64,000 nt of DNA from Campylobacter pinnipediorum subsp. pinnipediorum (GTDB lineage Bacteria > Campylobacterota > Campylobacteria > Campylobacterales > Campylobacteraceae). Every line of letters starts with the position of its first letter. The stretch's first letter is position 1. The stretch is taken from NCBI RefSeq assembly GCF_002021925.1, contig NZ_CP012546.1, forward strand, positions 1-64,000, in the 5' to 3' direction. Shown one piece after another: positions 56,304 through 64,000 of this stretch. The notes beneath the pieces are model-generated. The model had not been told where the DNA came from and searched no databases. It saw only the letters and a program-made list of their open reading frames with translations. The position numbers were made by a program, and so were the translations under genes.

Positions 56304-56495
56304 AAAATCCATAATATTAATAAAAAAATACTAAAATTTCAAACATTATTATAATATTTATTATCAAAATATAACAATTTTAATAATAAATTAAAAAGTT
56401 CTTTATTTATTATTTTTTTGATAGATAATATCAATTTGCTTAAACTTTAAGCTTTTTTTTTATATACTCCAGAGGAATTTTATATAGGGTGGGAT

Positions 56496-58592
56496 ATGAA
56501 ACAAGTTGTAAAAAGAGATGGAAGTAAACAGGATTTTCAAGCATATAAAATTGTTGATGCTATAAAAAAAGCATTTGAGAGTGAAAATTTAGATTATGAT
56601 GAAAATGTATTTACAAATGTTGTTCAAAGCATCTTTCAAAAACAAAATATAGCTACCGTTGAGGATATACAAGACAGTATAGAAAAAGAGCTTTTTAATA
56701 CTGGTTATTTTAATGTCTTAAAGAGCTTTATGCTTTATAGACACACTCATAAAATGCAAAGAGAGCAAATTCTTGGACTCAATAAAGATACAACTTATAT
56801 AAACTCAACCCAAACTATAAATGAATACATAAACAAATCAGACTGGAGAATTAGTGCTAACTCAAATACAAGCTATTCAAATGCAGGTCTCATAAATAAT
56901 ACAGCCGGTAAGGTTATAGCAAATTTTTGGCTTGATAGTGTGTATAGCAAAGAGGAAGGCATAGCTCATAGAAATGGCGATTATCATATACATGATCTTG
57001 ATTGTTTGACAGGGTATTGTGCTGGTTGGAGCCTTAGAGCCTTGCTTAATGAGGGCTTTAATGGTGTTAGAGGTAGGGTTGAAAGCAAAGCACCTAGACA
57101 TTTTAGACAAGCACTGTCTCAAATGGCGAATTTTTTAGGAATACTTCAAAGCGAATGGGCGGGAGCTCAAGCTTTTTCTAGTTTTGATACATACCTTGCT
57201 CCTTATGTTTTTAAAGATAAATTGAGTGATTTACAGATAAAAAAGGCTATAACTAGTTTTATTTTTAATCTAAATGTTCCAGCCAGATGGGGACAAAGTC
57301 CATTTACAAATGTTACTATAGATATATCTTGTCCTGATGATTTACAAGAGCAAATCCCAACGATAAATGATGAGCATATTTTTAAGCACACAGATGACTC
57401 TGAGCTTTTGAAAGAGGCTAAAAAAAGAGGTCGCAATAGTCTTATTGATATGACATATAAAGATTTTGAGCCTGAAATGCACAGAATAGTGAAGATTTTT
57501 TATGAGGTTTTAACGGCTGGAGATAAATGCTCACAACCTTTTACATTTCCTATACCTACTGTAAATTTAACAGAGGATTTTGACTGGGATAGTGAAGTTG
57601 CTGATATTTTGTTTGAAAATACAGCAAAAATGGGGTCTAGTTATTTCCAAAATTTCATAGGTAGTCAATACATTATTGATGAAAACGGAAACAAAATACC
57701 AAATGAAAAGGCATACAAACCGGGTGCTGTTAGGTCTATGTGTTGTAGATTGCAACTTGATTTAAGAGAGCTTTTAAAGCGTGGTGGTGGTCTTTTTGGT
57801 AGTGCTGAGATGACTGGAAGTATAGGTGTTGTTACTATAAATCTAGCAAGACTTGGTTATGAGTTTAAAAATGATAAAAAAGCGCTTTATGATAGGCTTA
57901 TGTATCTTTTAGAGTTAGCAAAATCAACTCTTGAAAAAAAGAGAAAATTTATACAAGAGATGTATGATAGAGGTCTTTATCCATACACAGCTAGATATCT
58001 TAAACATTTCAATAATCATTTTAGTACTATTGGTATAAATGGTGCAAATGAGATGATTAGAAATTTTACAGATGACAAAGAAGATATTTCTACCGATTTT
58101 GGTAAGGAATTTGCACTTGAAATGATAGAGTTTTTAAGAGATAAGATAAAATCTTTTCAAGAACAAACAGGAAATTTATATAACCTTGAAGCAACACCGG
58201 CAGAAGGAACTACTTATAGATTTGCAAAAGAAGACAAAAAAAGATTTAAAGACATCATACAAGCCGGAAGTGGAGATAATATATACTATACAAACTCTAC
58301 TCAGTTACCTGCTGATTTTGGGGATGATCCTTTTGAAGCACTTGATTATCAAGATGAACTCCAATCAAGTTATACAGGAGGAACCGTATTTCATCTATAT
58401 ATGAAAGAAAAGATAAGTGATACCCAAACTTGTAAAAAACTTGTAAAAAATATAGTCCAAAACTATAAACTTCCATATATTACCATAACACCTGTGTTTA
58501 GTGTTTGTGAAAAGCATGGCTATATAGCAGGGGAACATGAGTTTTGTCCTATATGTGATCAAGAGTTACTTAATAAATATAAAGGAGCATAA
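56496..58592 (+). CDS. nrdD: Anaerobic (class III) ribonucleoside-triphosphate reductase, large part lacking the glycyl-radical end
   Basis: NrdD reduces ribonucleoside triphosphates without oxygen. The 698-residue protein has an ATP-cone (VVKRDGSKQDFQAYKIVDAI), the catalytic barrel (IHDLDCLTGYCAGWSLRALL, FNLNVPARWGQSPFTN, MCCRLQLDLREL) and a zinc site with C671, H674, C684 and C687. It then stops. The usual RVxGY glycyl-radical segment is missing. That segment is encoded by the very next codon onward after TAA, in the same frame, as a separate gene with its own ribosome site (AAGGAG 58582-58587). The gene is therefore split, not simply truncated. Confidence 0.95.
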   Translation: MKQVVKRDGSKQDFQAYKIVDAIKKAFESENLDYDENVFTNVVQSIFQKQNIATVEDIQDSIEKELFNTGYFNVLKSFMLYRHTHKMQREQILGLNKDTTYINSTQTINEYINKSDWRISANSNTSYSNAGLINNTAGKVIANFWLDSVYSKEEGIAHRNGDYHIHDLDCLTGYCAGWSLRALLNEGFNGVRGRVESKAPRHFRQALSQMANFLGILQSEWAGAQAFSSFDTYLAPYVFKDKLSDLQIKKAITSFIFNLNVPARWGQSPFTNVTIDISCPDDLQEQIPTINDEHIFKHTDDSELLKEAKKRGRNSLIDMTYKDFEPEMHRIVKIFYEVLTAGDKCSQPFTFPIPTVNLTEDFDWDSEVADILFENTAKMGSSYFQNFIGSQYIIDENGNKIPNEKAYKPGAVRSMCCRLQLDLRELLKRGGGLFGSAEMTGSIGVVTINLARLGYEFKNDKKALYDRLMYLLELAKSTLEKKRKFIQEMYDRGLYPYTARYLKHFNNHFSTIGINGANEMIRNFTDDKEDISTDFGKEFALEMIEFLRDKIKSFQEQTGNLYNLEATPAEGTTYRFAKEDKKRFKDIIQAGSGDNIYYTNSTQLPADFGDDPFEALDYQDELQSSYTGGTVFHLYMKEKISDTQTCKKLVKNIVQNYKLPYITITPVFSVCEKHGYIAGEHEFCPICDQELLNKYKGA

Positions 58593-58766
58593 ATGCAAGA
58601 ATTTCCACAAGAATTGCAATCAAAAAGAACAAGATGTGTTGTATATACAAGAGTTATGGGGTATCATAGACCAGTTGAAAGCTTTAACCTTGGTAAAAAA
58701 GGTGAACATAGAGAGAGAGTTAAATTTAAACAAGAATGTGATTTTAAATCTTATAAGAATATTTAA
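58593..58766 (+). CDS. Stand-alone glycyl-radical domain of class III ribonucleotide reductase
   Basis: The 57-residue product MQEFPQELQSKRTRCVVYTR then VMGYHRPVESFNLGKKG is the C-terminal glycyl-radical domain of NrdD. Gly23 in RVMGY is the expected radical site (RVCGY/RVTGY in other NrdD proteins) and PVESFNLGKK corresponds to the PxxxFNxGK end. It starts on the base after the nrdD stop, in frame, with AAGGAG 5 bp upstream of its ATG. It would have to assemble with the 698-residue part and be activated by NrdG, whose gene starts 12 bp downstream. Confidence 0.85.
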   Translation: MQEFPQELQSKRTRCVVYTRVMGYHRPVESFNLGKKGEHRERVKFKQECDFKSYKNI

Positions 58767-58778
58767 ACCAATATCAAT

Positions 58779-59387
58779 ATGGGTATTTTTAAAATAACAC
58801 CATTTAATTTAACTGATTATGCTGGCAAGATAGCTTGTGTTGTTTGGTTTTGTGGTTGCAATATGAGGTGTCAGTATTGCTATAATACAGAGATAGTTTT
58901 AGGTGAGCCTTATATAAGCGATGAAGATTTTTGTAAATTTTTGGATTCTCGCAAAAATAAACTAGATGCTGTTGTGTTTAGCGGTGGGGAATGCACTCTT
59001 ACAAAATCTTTTTTAAAACTTGCAAAAGAGGTTAAAAAAAGAGGTTTTTTACTTAAAATTGATACAAATGGAACAAATCTAAAAATCCTGAAAGAAGCTA
59101 TCCAGCTCGGACTTATAGACTATATAGCTCTTGATTTTAAATCCTTAAAAGAAAAATTTAAAGATATTACAAACTCAAATTTATACGATGAGTTCATGAA
59201 AACTTTAAAATACCTAATAAGTATAAATTTTGACTTTGAAGTTAGAACAACCGTGCATAACTCCCTTTTAAATAGTGATGATATCCATTCTATGTATAAA
59301 TTGTTAAAAGAAGAGGGTTATAATAACGAATATTTTTTACAAAATTTCTTAGATACTGGCGAAAATTTTGGAAATTTAAAAGCTTGA
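58779..59387 (+). CDS. nrdG: Anaerobic ribonucleotide reductase activase NrdG
   Basis: NrdG is a radical-SAM enzyme that generates the glycyl radical on NrdD. The 202-residue protein has the 4Fe-4S motif C27-x3-C31-x2-C34 in CGCNMRCQYC, FSGGECTL (the GGE SAM motif) and KIDTNGTN. Length is somewhat above the E. coli enzyme and closer to the epsilonproteobacterial type. The ATG has only a weak ribosome site, so translation may depend on the close upstream gene. It belongs to one operon with the two nrdD parts. Confidence 0.93.
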   Translation: MGIFKITPFNLTDYAGKIACVVWFCGCNMRCQYCYNTEIVLGEPYISDEDFCKFLDSRKNKLDAVVFSGGECTLTKSFLKLAKEVKKRGFLLKIDTNGTNLKILKEAIQLGLIDYIALDFKSLKEKFKDITNSNLYDEFMKTLKYLISINFDFEVRTTVHNSLLNSDDIHSMYKLLKEEGYNNEYFLQNFLDTGENFGNLKA

Positions 59388-59407
59388 GTACTTTTAATTT
59401 TTAAGTA

Positions 59408-59420
59408 GCAACTTAGTTGC
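59408..59420. promoter_or_regulatory. Palindrome between nrdG and znuA
   Basis: GCAACTTAGTTGC is a perfect 13-bp palindrome (6-bp arms, centre T), followed by ATTTTGTT. It is either the nrdG terminator or an operator of the zinc-uptake operon, whose likely -10 TAAAAT lies just downstream. The sequence alone does not decide. Confidence 0.45.
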
Positions 59421-59469
59421 ATTTTGTTAAACTCTATGACTTTTATTTTTAAAATCAAAGGAGATTTTT

Positions 59470-60504
59470 ATGAAAAAAACACTTTTATTCGCGATCGTTG
59501 CCGCTACCGCTCTTTTTGGTAAGCCACTTGTAAGCACATCTATCTTACCCACAAAATATTTTGTAGAACAAATAGCTGGAGATACTTTAGATGTTAATGC
59601 TATGGTTGAAAAAGGATCAGATCCTCATACTTATGAGCCAAAACCACAACAGATGAAAGAGCTTGAAAAAAGCGATTTGTATTTTGCTGTTGGTATAGAA
59701 TTTGAAGATACTTGGCTTGAGAAATTTAAAAAAGCCTATCCAGACTTAAATATAATCCATACAGATAAAGGCATAGAAAAGATAAAAATGGCTGCACATC
59801 ATCACCATGATGACGATGATGATCACGATGAGCATCACGAGCATGATGGCGATCATCACGATCACGATAAAGATCACGATGATGACCACGATCACGACGG
59901 CGACCATCATGACAAAGACCATGATGATGACGACGACCATGATCATGCCCACGATAAAGACCATCACGATCATGATGATAACCATCATGCACAAGCGCAT
60001 CATCACCATCATGGCGAACTTGATCCACACATCTGGCTTGATCCAATGCTTGTTAAAGAACAAACAAAAACAATAGCACAAGCTTTAATTAAAAAATACC
60101 CAGAAAACAAAAAACTTTATGAGGAAAATTTAGATAAATTTACAAAAAGACTTGATGAGTTGGATAAATATATAGAAAAAACATTAAAACCTTTTGAAGA
60201 TTCTATATTTATAGTTTATCATCCATCTTGGGGATATTTTGCAAAAAGATATGACTTAAAACAACTTCCTATTGAGATAGAAGGTAAGGAGCCAAAACCA
60301 GCTGAACTTGCTGAGCTTATAGAAGAGGCAAAAGAGCATAATATAAAAGTTATCTTTGTTGCTCCGCAGTTTTCTCAAAAAACAGCTAAAATCATAGCAA
60401 AACAAACAGGTTCAAAAGTTGTTGAGATAGATCAGTTACCTCTTGAATGGGAAAAAGAGATGAAAAAAACAGCTGAAGTCTTTGCCAAAAGTCTTAAAAA
60501 TTGA
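59470..60504 (+). CDS. znuA: Zinc ABC transporter substrate-binding protein ZnuA
   Basis: ZnuA captures zinc in the periplasm for the ZnuBC importer. The 344-residue protein has a signal peptide (MKKTLLFAIVAATALFG), the cluster A-1 fold (VSTSILPTKYFVEQIAG, SDPHTYEPKP) and metal ligands in GELDPHIWLDP and FIVYHPSWGYFAKRY. Between about residues 108 and 182 lies a loop made almost only of His, Asp, Glu, Gly and Lys, far longer than in most homologues. AAAGGAG precedes the ATG. The next gene overlaps its stop by 4 bp. Confidence 0.95.
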   Translation: MKKTLLFAIVAATALFGKPLVSTSILPTKYFVEQIAGDTLDVNAMVEKGSDPHTYEPKPQQMKELEKSDLYFAVGIEFEDTWLEKFKKAYPDLNIIHTDKGIEKIKMAAHHHHDDDDDHDEHHEHDGDHHDHDKDHDDDHDHDGDHHDKDHDDDDDHDHAHDKDHHDHDDNHHAQAHHHHHGELDPHIWLDPMLVKEQTKTIAQALIKKYPENKKLYEENLDKFTKRLDELDKYIEKTLKPFEDSIFIVYHPSWGYFAKRYDLKQLPIEIEGKEPKPAELAELIEEAKEHNIKVIFVAPQFSQKTAKIIAKQTGSKVVEIDQLPLEWEKEMKKTAEVFAKSLKN

Positions 60505-61946
60505 AAAATTTTTTTTTAGTTATTATCCTTAGTGTTAATACATTTGCGTGTGCGTTGTGTGCTTTATATAGCCCTACCGCACACGTAACCACTAAATTTC
60601 ATACAACAAATGATAATATAGATAGTGTAAAACTTATCTGGACATTTTCTGAAAATTTTTCAAATTTGATGCTTCAAACATATGATACAAATTCAGATAA
60701 ACACTTTGATAAAAGTGAATTGCAGGTTGTTTTTAGATCTCTTTTAGACTATCTTGTTCCAAATGGATTTTTAACTAAAATATCGTATTACAAAGGCGAT
60801 GAAGATGCAAAAGATGTCTTGCTTAAAGTAAAAGATTATAATATATTTTTTGACAAAGGGCGGCTGAGATTTGAAGTTGAGTTTTTATTGGGGATAAAAA
60901 TAGAACAAAACCTTGTTATGCCTATAGAAGTTTTTGACAAAAATGAGTATTTTTATTTTACTTTTATGGATGAAAAATCATACGAAATATCGCCTAGTTA
61001 TTGGGTTGTTCAAAACATAAATGCAAACATAAATTTCTTTAAAATAGTAAAAAAAGAGGTTGCAAAGCAGGATGATGCCAAACCAAAGTTAAAAGATGTA
61101 GTAAGTTTGCAAGAAAAAGAGCCTGATTATTCTTATATAGATGAGATTGATGCTAATAAATTTGACTCTTTATCAAAGGTAAGTCTTGGATTTTTAGATA
61201 GACTAAAGCAAATTTTTAAAGACAATCAAAAAAATCCAACTATATTTTCAACATTTTTGATACTGTTTTTTTCTTTTGTTTATGGCTTTTTGCATGCTGC
61301 TGGTCCAGGACATGCTAAGCTTTTAACCGGAAGCTATTTTGCTGCAAATGGAGGAAGTTATCTTAAAGCTTTTAACTTTTCTATAAAAGTTGGTGCTATG
61401 CATGTTTTGGGAGCTTTTATCTTAGTTGGAACTACATTTTTGACACTTAGTAAGATAGACTTAATACTTTCTAGAGAATTATCAAGAATTTCAACATTAA
61501 TTTGTGGCATTGTGATAGCAATGATAGCTATTTATATGCTATATACAAAACTTAAAAAAACAAAACCAAAATATACTTGGAATACACACGAAAGTGGTTG
61601 TGGTTGTGCATCTTGTGCGAGCATAAACCTAAGCAAAAATAGCACATATAAAGACTGGGTTATAGCGGCTTCATCTGCCTTGATACCTTGTCCGGGTGTT
61701 ATTTTGGTGTTTATACTTGCTTTTGAGCTTGGAAGTTATTTTACGGGTATACTAAGCGGTATTTTTATGGCTCTTGGAATGAGTGTTGTTATATTTTTAT
61801 CAGCCGTTTTTGGCCAAAAAATAAATAACAACTCTATATCAAAAATAAGAAATTTTAAATCCTATATAGAGCTTATTGCTATTTTGATAATGTTTGTTCT
61901 AGGAATTTTTATGATTTTTATTTCATCAAAAAGTAGTATATTTTGA
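60501..61946 (+). CDS. DUF1007/NicO-type metal transporter in the zinc operon
   Basis: The 481-residue protein starts with a signal peptide and a periplasmic DUF1007-like domain (about residues 25-180: KLIWTFSENFSNLML, FDKSELQVVFRSLLDYL). Then comes a NicO/RcnA-type membrane domain with the metal motif GFLHAAGPGHAKLL and later SSALIPCPGVILV, in about six helices. A Cys-rich loop (HESGCGCASCAS) may bind metal. NicO proteins move nickel or cobalt, and members in znu operons are thought to handle zinc. It overlaps znuA by 4 bp and znuC lies 2 bp downstream. Confidence 0.82.
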   Translation: MKNFFLVIILSVNTFACALCALYSPTAHVTTKFHTTNDNIDSVKLIWTFSENFSNLMLQTYDTNSDKHFDKSELQVVFRSLLDYLVPNGFLTKISYYKGDEDAKDVLLKVKDYNIFFDKGRLRFEVEFLLGIKIEQNLVMPIEVFDKNEYFYFTFMDEKSYEISPSYWVVQNINANINFFKIVKKEVAKQDDAKPKLKDVVSLQEKEPDYSYIDEIDANKFDSLSKVSLGFLDRLKQIFKDNQKNPTIFSTFLILFFSFVYGFLHAAGPGHAKLLTGSYFAANGGSYLKAFNFSIKVGAMHVLGAFILVGTTFLTLSKIDLILSRELSRISTLICGIVIAMIAIYMLYTKLKKTKPKYTWNTHESGCGCASCASINLSKNSTYKDWVIAASSALIPCPGVILVFILAFELGSYFTGILSGIFMALGMSVVIFLSAVFGQKINNNSISKIRNFKSYIELIAILIMFVLGIFMIFISSKSSIF

Positions 61947-61948
61947 AT

Positions 61949-62698
61949 ATGATTGAATTAAAAAATGTTAGTTTTAGTTATGATGATACAAATTTTGTTT
62001 TAAAAGATATTGATTTAAATGTAAATATTGATGATTTTTTGGTTATCATAGGACCAAATGGAGGCGGAAAAAGCACACTTTTAAAGCTTATGTTGGGACT
62101 TTTAGAACCACAAAATGGAAGCATAAAAGTATTTAACAAATCTCCAAAAAATATAAGCAATGTCATAGGTTATGTTCCTCAAAGCTTTATGCACAATCAA
62201 AACTTTCCTATAACTGTTATAGAAGTAGTATTAATGGGGCTTATAGATAAAAAAATATTTGGTTTTTATACAAAATCACAAAAACAAGAAGCTTTAAAAG
62301 CCCTTGAAATGGTGAATATGCAAGATTATGCCAAGGTTCGCATAGATGAGCTTAGTGGTGGTCAAAGGCAAAGGGTTTATATAGCTAGGGCATTATGTAC
62401 AAAGAGTAAAATTTTAATGCTTGATGAGCCAACGGCTAGTGTAGATACAAAAACACAAGCAGAAATATACTCTTTGCTAAAGCATATAAATGCTAATGGC
62501 ATAGGTATAGTGCTTATAAGCCATGATGCAAATATCGCTCTTAGCTTTGCTACAAAGGTAGCTTATGTGAGTAAAAATCTTCATTTGCACGATATAACAC
62601 CTGATTTAAATAAACAAGAATTTATAGCACATCTAGTTAAAAATCATAACCATTTTTGTGATGTTGAGCTTGCTTTAAAGGAGTGTGGCTGTGATTGA
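61949..62698 (+). CDS. znuC: Zinc ABC transporter ATP-binding protein ZnuC
   Basis: ZnuC powers zinc import. The product (249 residues from ATG 61949; a TTG two codons earlier overlaps the previous stop) has Walker A GPNGGGKST, the Q-loop VPQSFM, signature LSGGQRQR, Walker B ILMLDEPTASVD and the H-loop SHD. The C-terminus is rich in His and Cys (HNHFCDVELALKECGCD), like metal-responsive tails of other ZnuC proteins. It overlaps the znuB start. Confidence 0.95.
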   Translation: MIELKNVSFSYDDTNFVLKDIDLNVNIDDFLVIIGPNGGGKSTLLKLMLGLLEPQNGSIKVFNKSPKNISNVIGYVPQSFMHNQNFPITVIEVVLMGLIDKKIFGFYTKSQKQEALKALEMVNMQDYAKVRIDELSGGQRQRVYIARALCTKSKILMLDEPTASVDTKTQAEIYSLLKHINANGIGIVLISHDANIALSFATKVAYVSKNLHLHDITPDLNKQEFIAHLVKNHNHFCDVELALKECGCD

Positions 62699-63488
62699 GA
62701 TTTTACAACTTGAGTTTATGCAAAACGCATTGCTTGGCGGATTACTTGTAAGCATAGCTTGTGGTGTTGTGGGTTCTTTGGTCGTTATAAATCGTATGGG
62801 TTTTATAGCAGGAGGCATAGCACACGGTGCTTATGGTGGCATAGGTATCGCCTTTTTTTTCTCGCTTGAGCCATTGCTTGGAGCGACAGTTTTTTCTTTA
62901 TTGCTCGCTATAATTATCGCTAAAATAACACTTGTTGACAAGACAAAGATAGACTCTATCATAGGTGCCATTTGGGCTTTTGGAATGGCACTTGGTATTA
63001 TCTTGATAGATCTCACACCTGGTTATAATGTTGATTTGATGAGCTATTTATTTGGCTCTATATTAGCTGTTGGCGATAGTGATTTGGTTTTTATGCTTGT
63101 TTTAAACTCTATATTTATTATACTCGTTGCTAGTTTATATCGCCAATTTGTAGCTATTAGCTTTGATATGGAGTTTGCAAAACTTCGTGGTGTAAATGTA
63201 AATTTACTGTATTATGTGATGGTTTGCATGATGGCGCTTTGTGTAGTCGCTACGATACGAGTTGTGGGGCTTATACTTGTTATAGCACTTATTAGTATAC
63301 CATCTATAATGGCAAGTGGATTTACAAAAAGACTTGGTTCGATGATGGTTTTATCATCAATCATAGCTTCATTTTTTTGTATAGCTGGACTTTTTTTAAG
63401 CTTTGAGTTTAATCTTACAAGTGGAGCCAGTATCATACTTGTAGCTTCTTTGTTCTTTTTTATATTTTGTTTTAGATTTAAGAAATAA
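62691..63488 (+). CDS. znuB: Zinc ABC transporter permease ZnuB
   Basis: ZnuB forms the membrane channel of the importer. From GTG 62691 the product is 265 residues with about eight helices and the family segments GFIAGGIAHGAYGGIGIAFF and IRVVGLILVIALISIPSI. GTG 62685 is also in frame, but AAGGAG at 62678-62683 is correctly spaced only for 62691. It ends the znu operon at a strong terminator. Confidence 0.93.
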   Translation: MIEILQLEFMQNALLGGLLVSIACGVVGSLVVINRMGFIAGGIAHGAYGGIGIAFFFSLEPLLGATVFSLLLAIIIAKITLVDKTKIDSIIGAIWAFGMALGIILIDLTPGYNVDLMSYLFGSILAVGDSDLVFMLVLNSIFIILVASLYRQFVAISFDMEFAKLRGVNVNLLYYVMVCMMALCVVATIRVVGLILVIALISIPSIMASGFTKRLGSMMVLSSIIASFFCIAGLFLSFEFNLTSGASIILVASLFFFIFCFRFKK

Positions 63489-63505
63489 ATATCTTATTTC
63501 TTAAA
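63477..63505 (+). terminator. Terminator of the znu operon
   Basis: TTTAAGAAATAA (63477-63488), loop ATATC and TTATTTCTTAAA (63494-63505) form a perfect 12-bp stem. The left arm includes the znuB stop codon, and CTTTT follows. Confidence 0.7.
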
Positions 63506-63778
63506 CTTTTAAAGAGTAAAAACAATAATTATTTTATCTATACTTCAAATATAGATAGTTTCAAAAAACTGGATTTAGTGAAGATAAAATTTATGAATGC
63601 CATAGAAGTATATACTACTTGCAGTGCATACATAGTCATACAAATCTTAAAAATAAATTAAACAACATATAAAATTTAAAAATTTATATTTTTTTGAATT
63701 TTTTAAAAGATTAAGCTTTAATTAATACTAAAAGAATATAATTATGAAATAATAAAAATTATTAATAAGGAAAAAATA
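63506..63778. other. Gap between znuB and katA with katA promoter candidate
   Basis: TATAAT at 63738-63743 is a likely katA -10 box, with AAGGA at 63767-63771 as ribosome site. Around 63569-63666 an open frame without a start reads TGFSEDKIYECHRSIYYLQC and could be a worn gene fragment, but I cannot assign it. Peroxide-responsive (PerR-type) control would be usual for this gene, yet I cannot point to a firm operator. Confidence 0.45.
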
Positions 63779-64000
63779 ATGAAACAATTAACTACGACTT
63801 TTGGAAATCCAATAGCTGATAATCAAAACTCACTAACAGCTGGCAGTAGGGGAGGCATAATGCTACAAGACTATCAGCTCATAGAAAAACTAGCTCATCA
63901 AAACAGAGAAAGAATCCCTGAAAGAACAGTTCATGCAAATGGTAGTGCGGCTTATGGAGTACTTGATATAACAGAAGATATCTCACAATACACAAAGGCA
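63779..64000 (+). CDS. katA: Catalase KatA, N-terminal part (runs off the window)
   Basis: KatA breaks down hydrogen peroxide using haem. The visible 74 residues begin [20 protein letters not shown] and include [20 protein letters not shown], then [20 protein letters not shown]. The catalytic His is in [12 protein letters not shown], the conserved RVVHAKGxxAxG motif of small-subunit monofunctional catalases. The rest lies beyond the window end. Confidence 0.95.
   Translation, partial: MKQLTTTFGNPIADNQNSLTAGSRGGIMLQDYQLIEKLAHQNRERIPERTVHANGSAAYGVLDITEDISQYTKA

Noticed and set aside
58590-58592. In-frame stop in nrdD as a selenocysteine codon
   Set aside because: The codon is TAA, not TGA, and a ribosome site plus ATG follow at once, so a split gene is the simpler reading.
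58537-58797. Open frame of 86 codons overlapping the nrdD end and the glycyl-radical gene
   Set aside because: The other frame from 58593 encodes the clear RVMGY domain with a good ribosome site; this frame has no recognisable features.
59726-60081. Antisense and shifted open frames over the His/Asp loop of znuA
   Set aside because: They arise from the repetitive CAT/GAT codons and have no signals of their own.

Overview
The window is an AT-rich stretch of an epsilonproteobacterial chromosome, almost certainly Campylobacter. It opens with dnaA-dnaN-gyrB. Later come blocks typical of Campylobacter: rluB-like, KpsF/KdsD, RNase J and rsmA; then a short conserved gene with rlmN; then purB, nrdA and znuABC; and finally the start of a catalase gene. 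Ribosome sites are AAGGAG-like and -10 boxes are TATAAT-like. No tRNA or rRNA gene was recognised, but an SRP (4.5S-type) RNA is present at about 8.25 kb.

Layout. (1) 1-8.4 kb: replication genes with a cluster of TTCACA boxes after dnaA that looks like an origin, a degenerate GGDEF/EAL membrane protein, QueF with an odd Arg/Gly/Asp repeat tail, an HD-domain protein and the SRP RNA. (2) 8.4-9.9 kb: rmuC on the minus strand. (3) 10.2-40.56 kb: a 30.36-kb integrative and conjugative element. It sits inside an AAC(3)-type N-acetyltransferase gene, whose two halves lie outside the element and rejoin in frame across a 12-bp direct repeat (10189-10200 and 40549-40560). The element carries an integrase, a MOBP-like relaxase with an IncP-like nic sequence upstream, a VirB2-VirB11/VirD4 type IV secretion set with TrbJ, TrbM and TrbL-like parts, an SSB, a TOPRIM primase-like protein, a topoisomerase, a HEPN/MNT toxin-antitoxin pair, an ArdC-like protein, an EcoRI-type orphan methylase, ParA and a Rep_3 initiator. 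A 396-bp non-coding segment with phased short repeats occurs twice, 20.3 kb apart. (4) 41.4-46.0 kb: a minus-strand block of rluB-like gene, kdsD/kpsF, rnj and rsmA. (5) 46-48.6 kb: an autotransporter with a coiled-coil passenger and a G9 tract next to its likely -10 box. (6) 49-59.4 kb: rlmN, an RluA-family gene, purB, nrdA, then class III ribonucleotide reductase in which the glycyl-radical domain is a separate 57-residue gene before nrdG. (7) 59.4-63.5 kb: znuA, a NicO-type transporter, znuC and znuB. (8) katA starts at 63779 and runs off the window.

How the parts work together. The element has everything expected for excision (integrase and att sites), DNA processing (relaxase, MobC-like protein, oriT candidate), transfer (VirB/VirD4) and establishment in a new host (SSB, primase-like protein, ArdC-like protein, methylase). 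It also carries plasmid-style replication and partition genes. The strongest observations are the exact reconstruction of the integration site, the split NrdD, the duplicated phased-repeat region, the candidate oriT, the G-tract ahead of the autotransporter and the QueF tail. All functional statements rest on reading motifs by eye; no database search was run.
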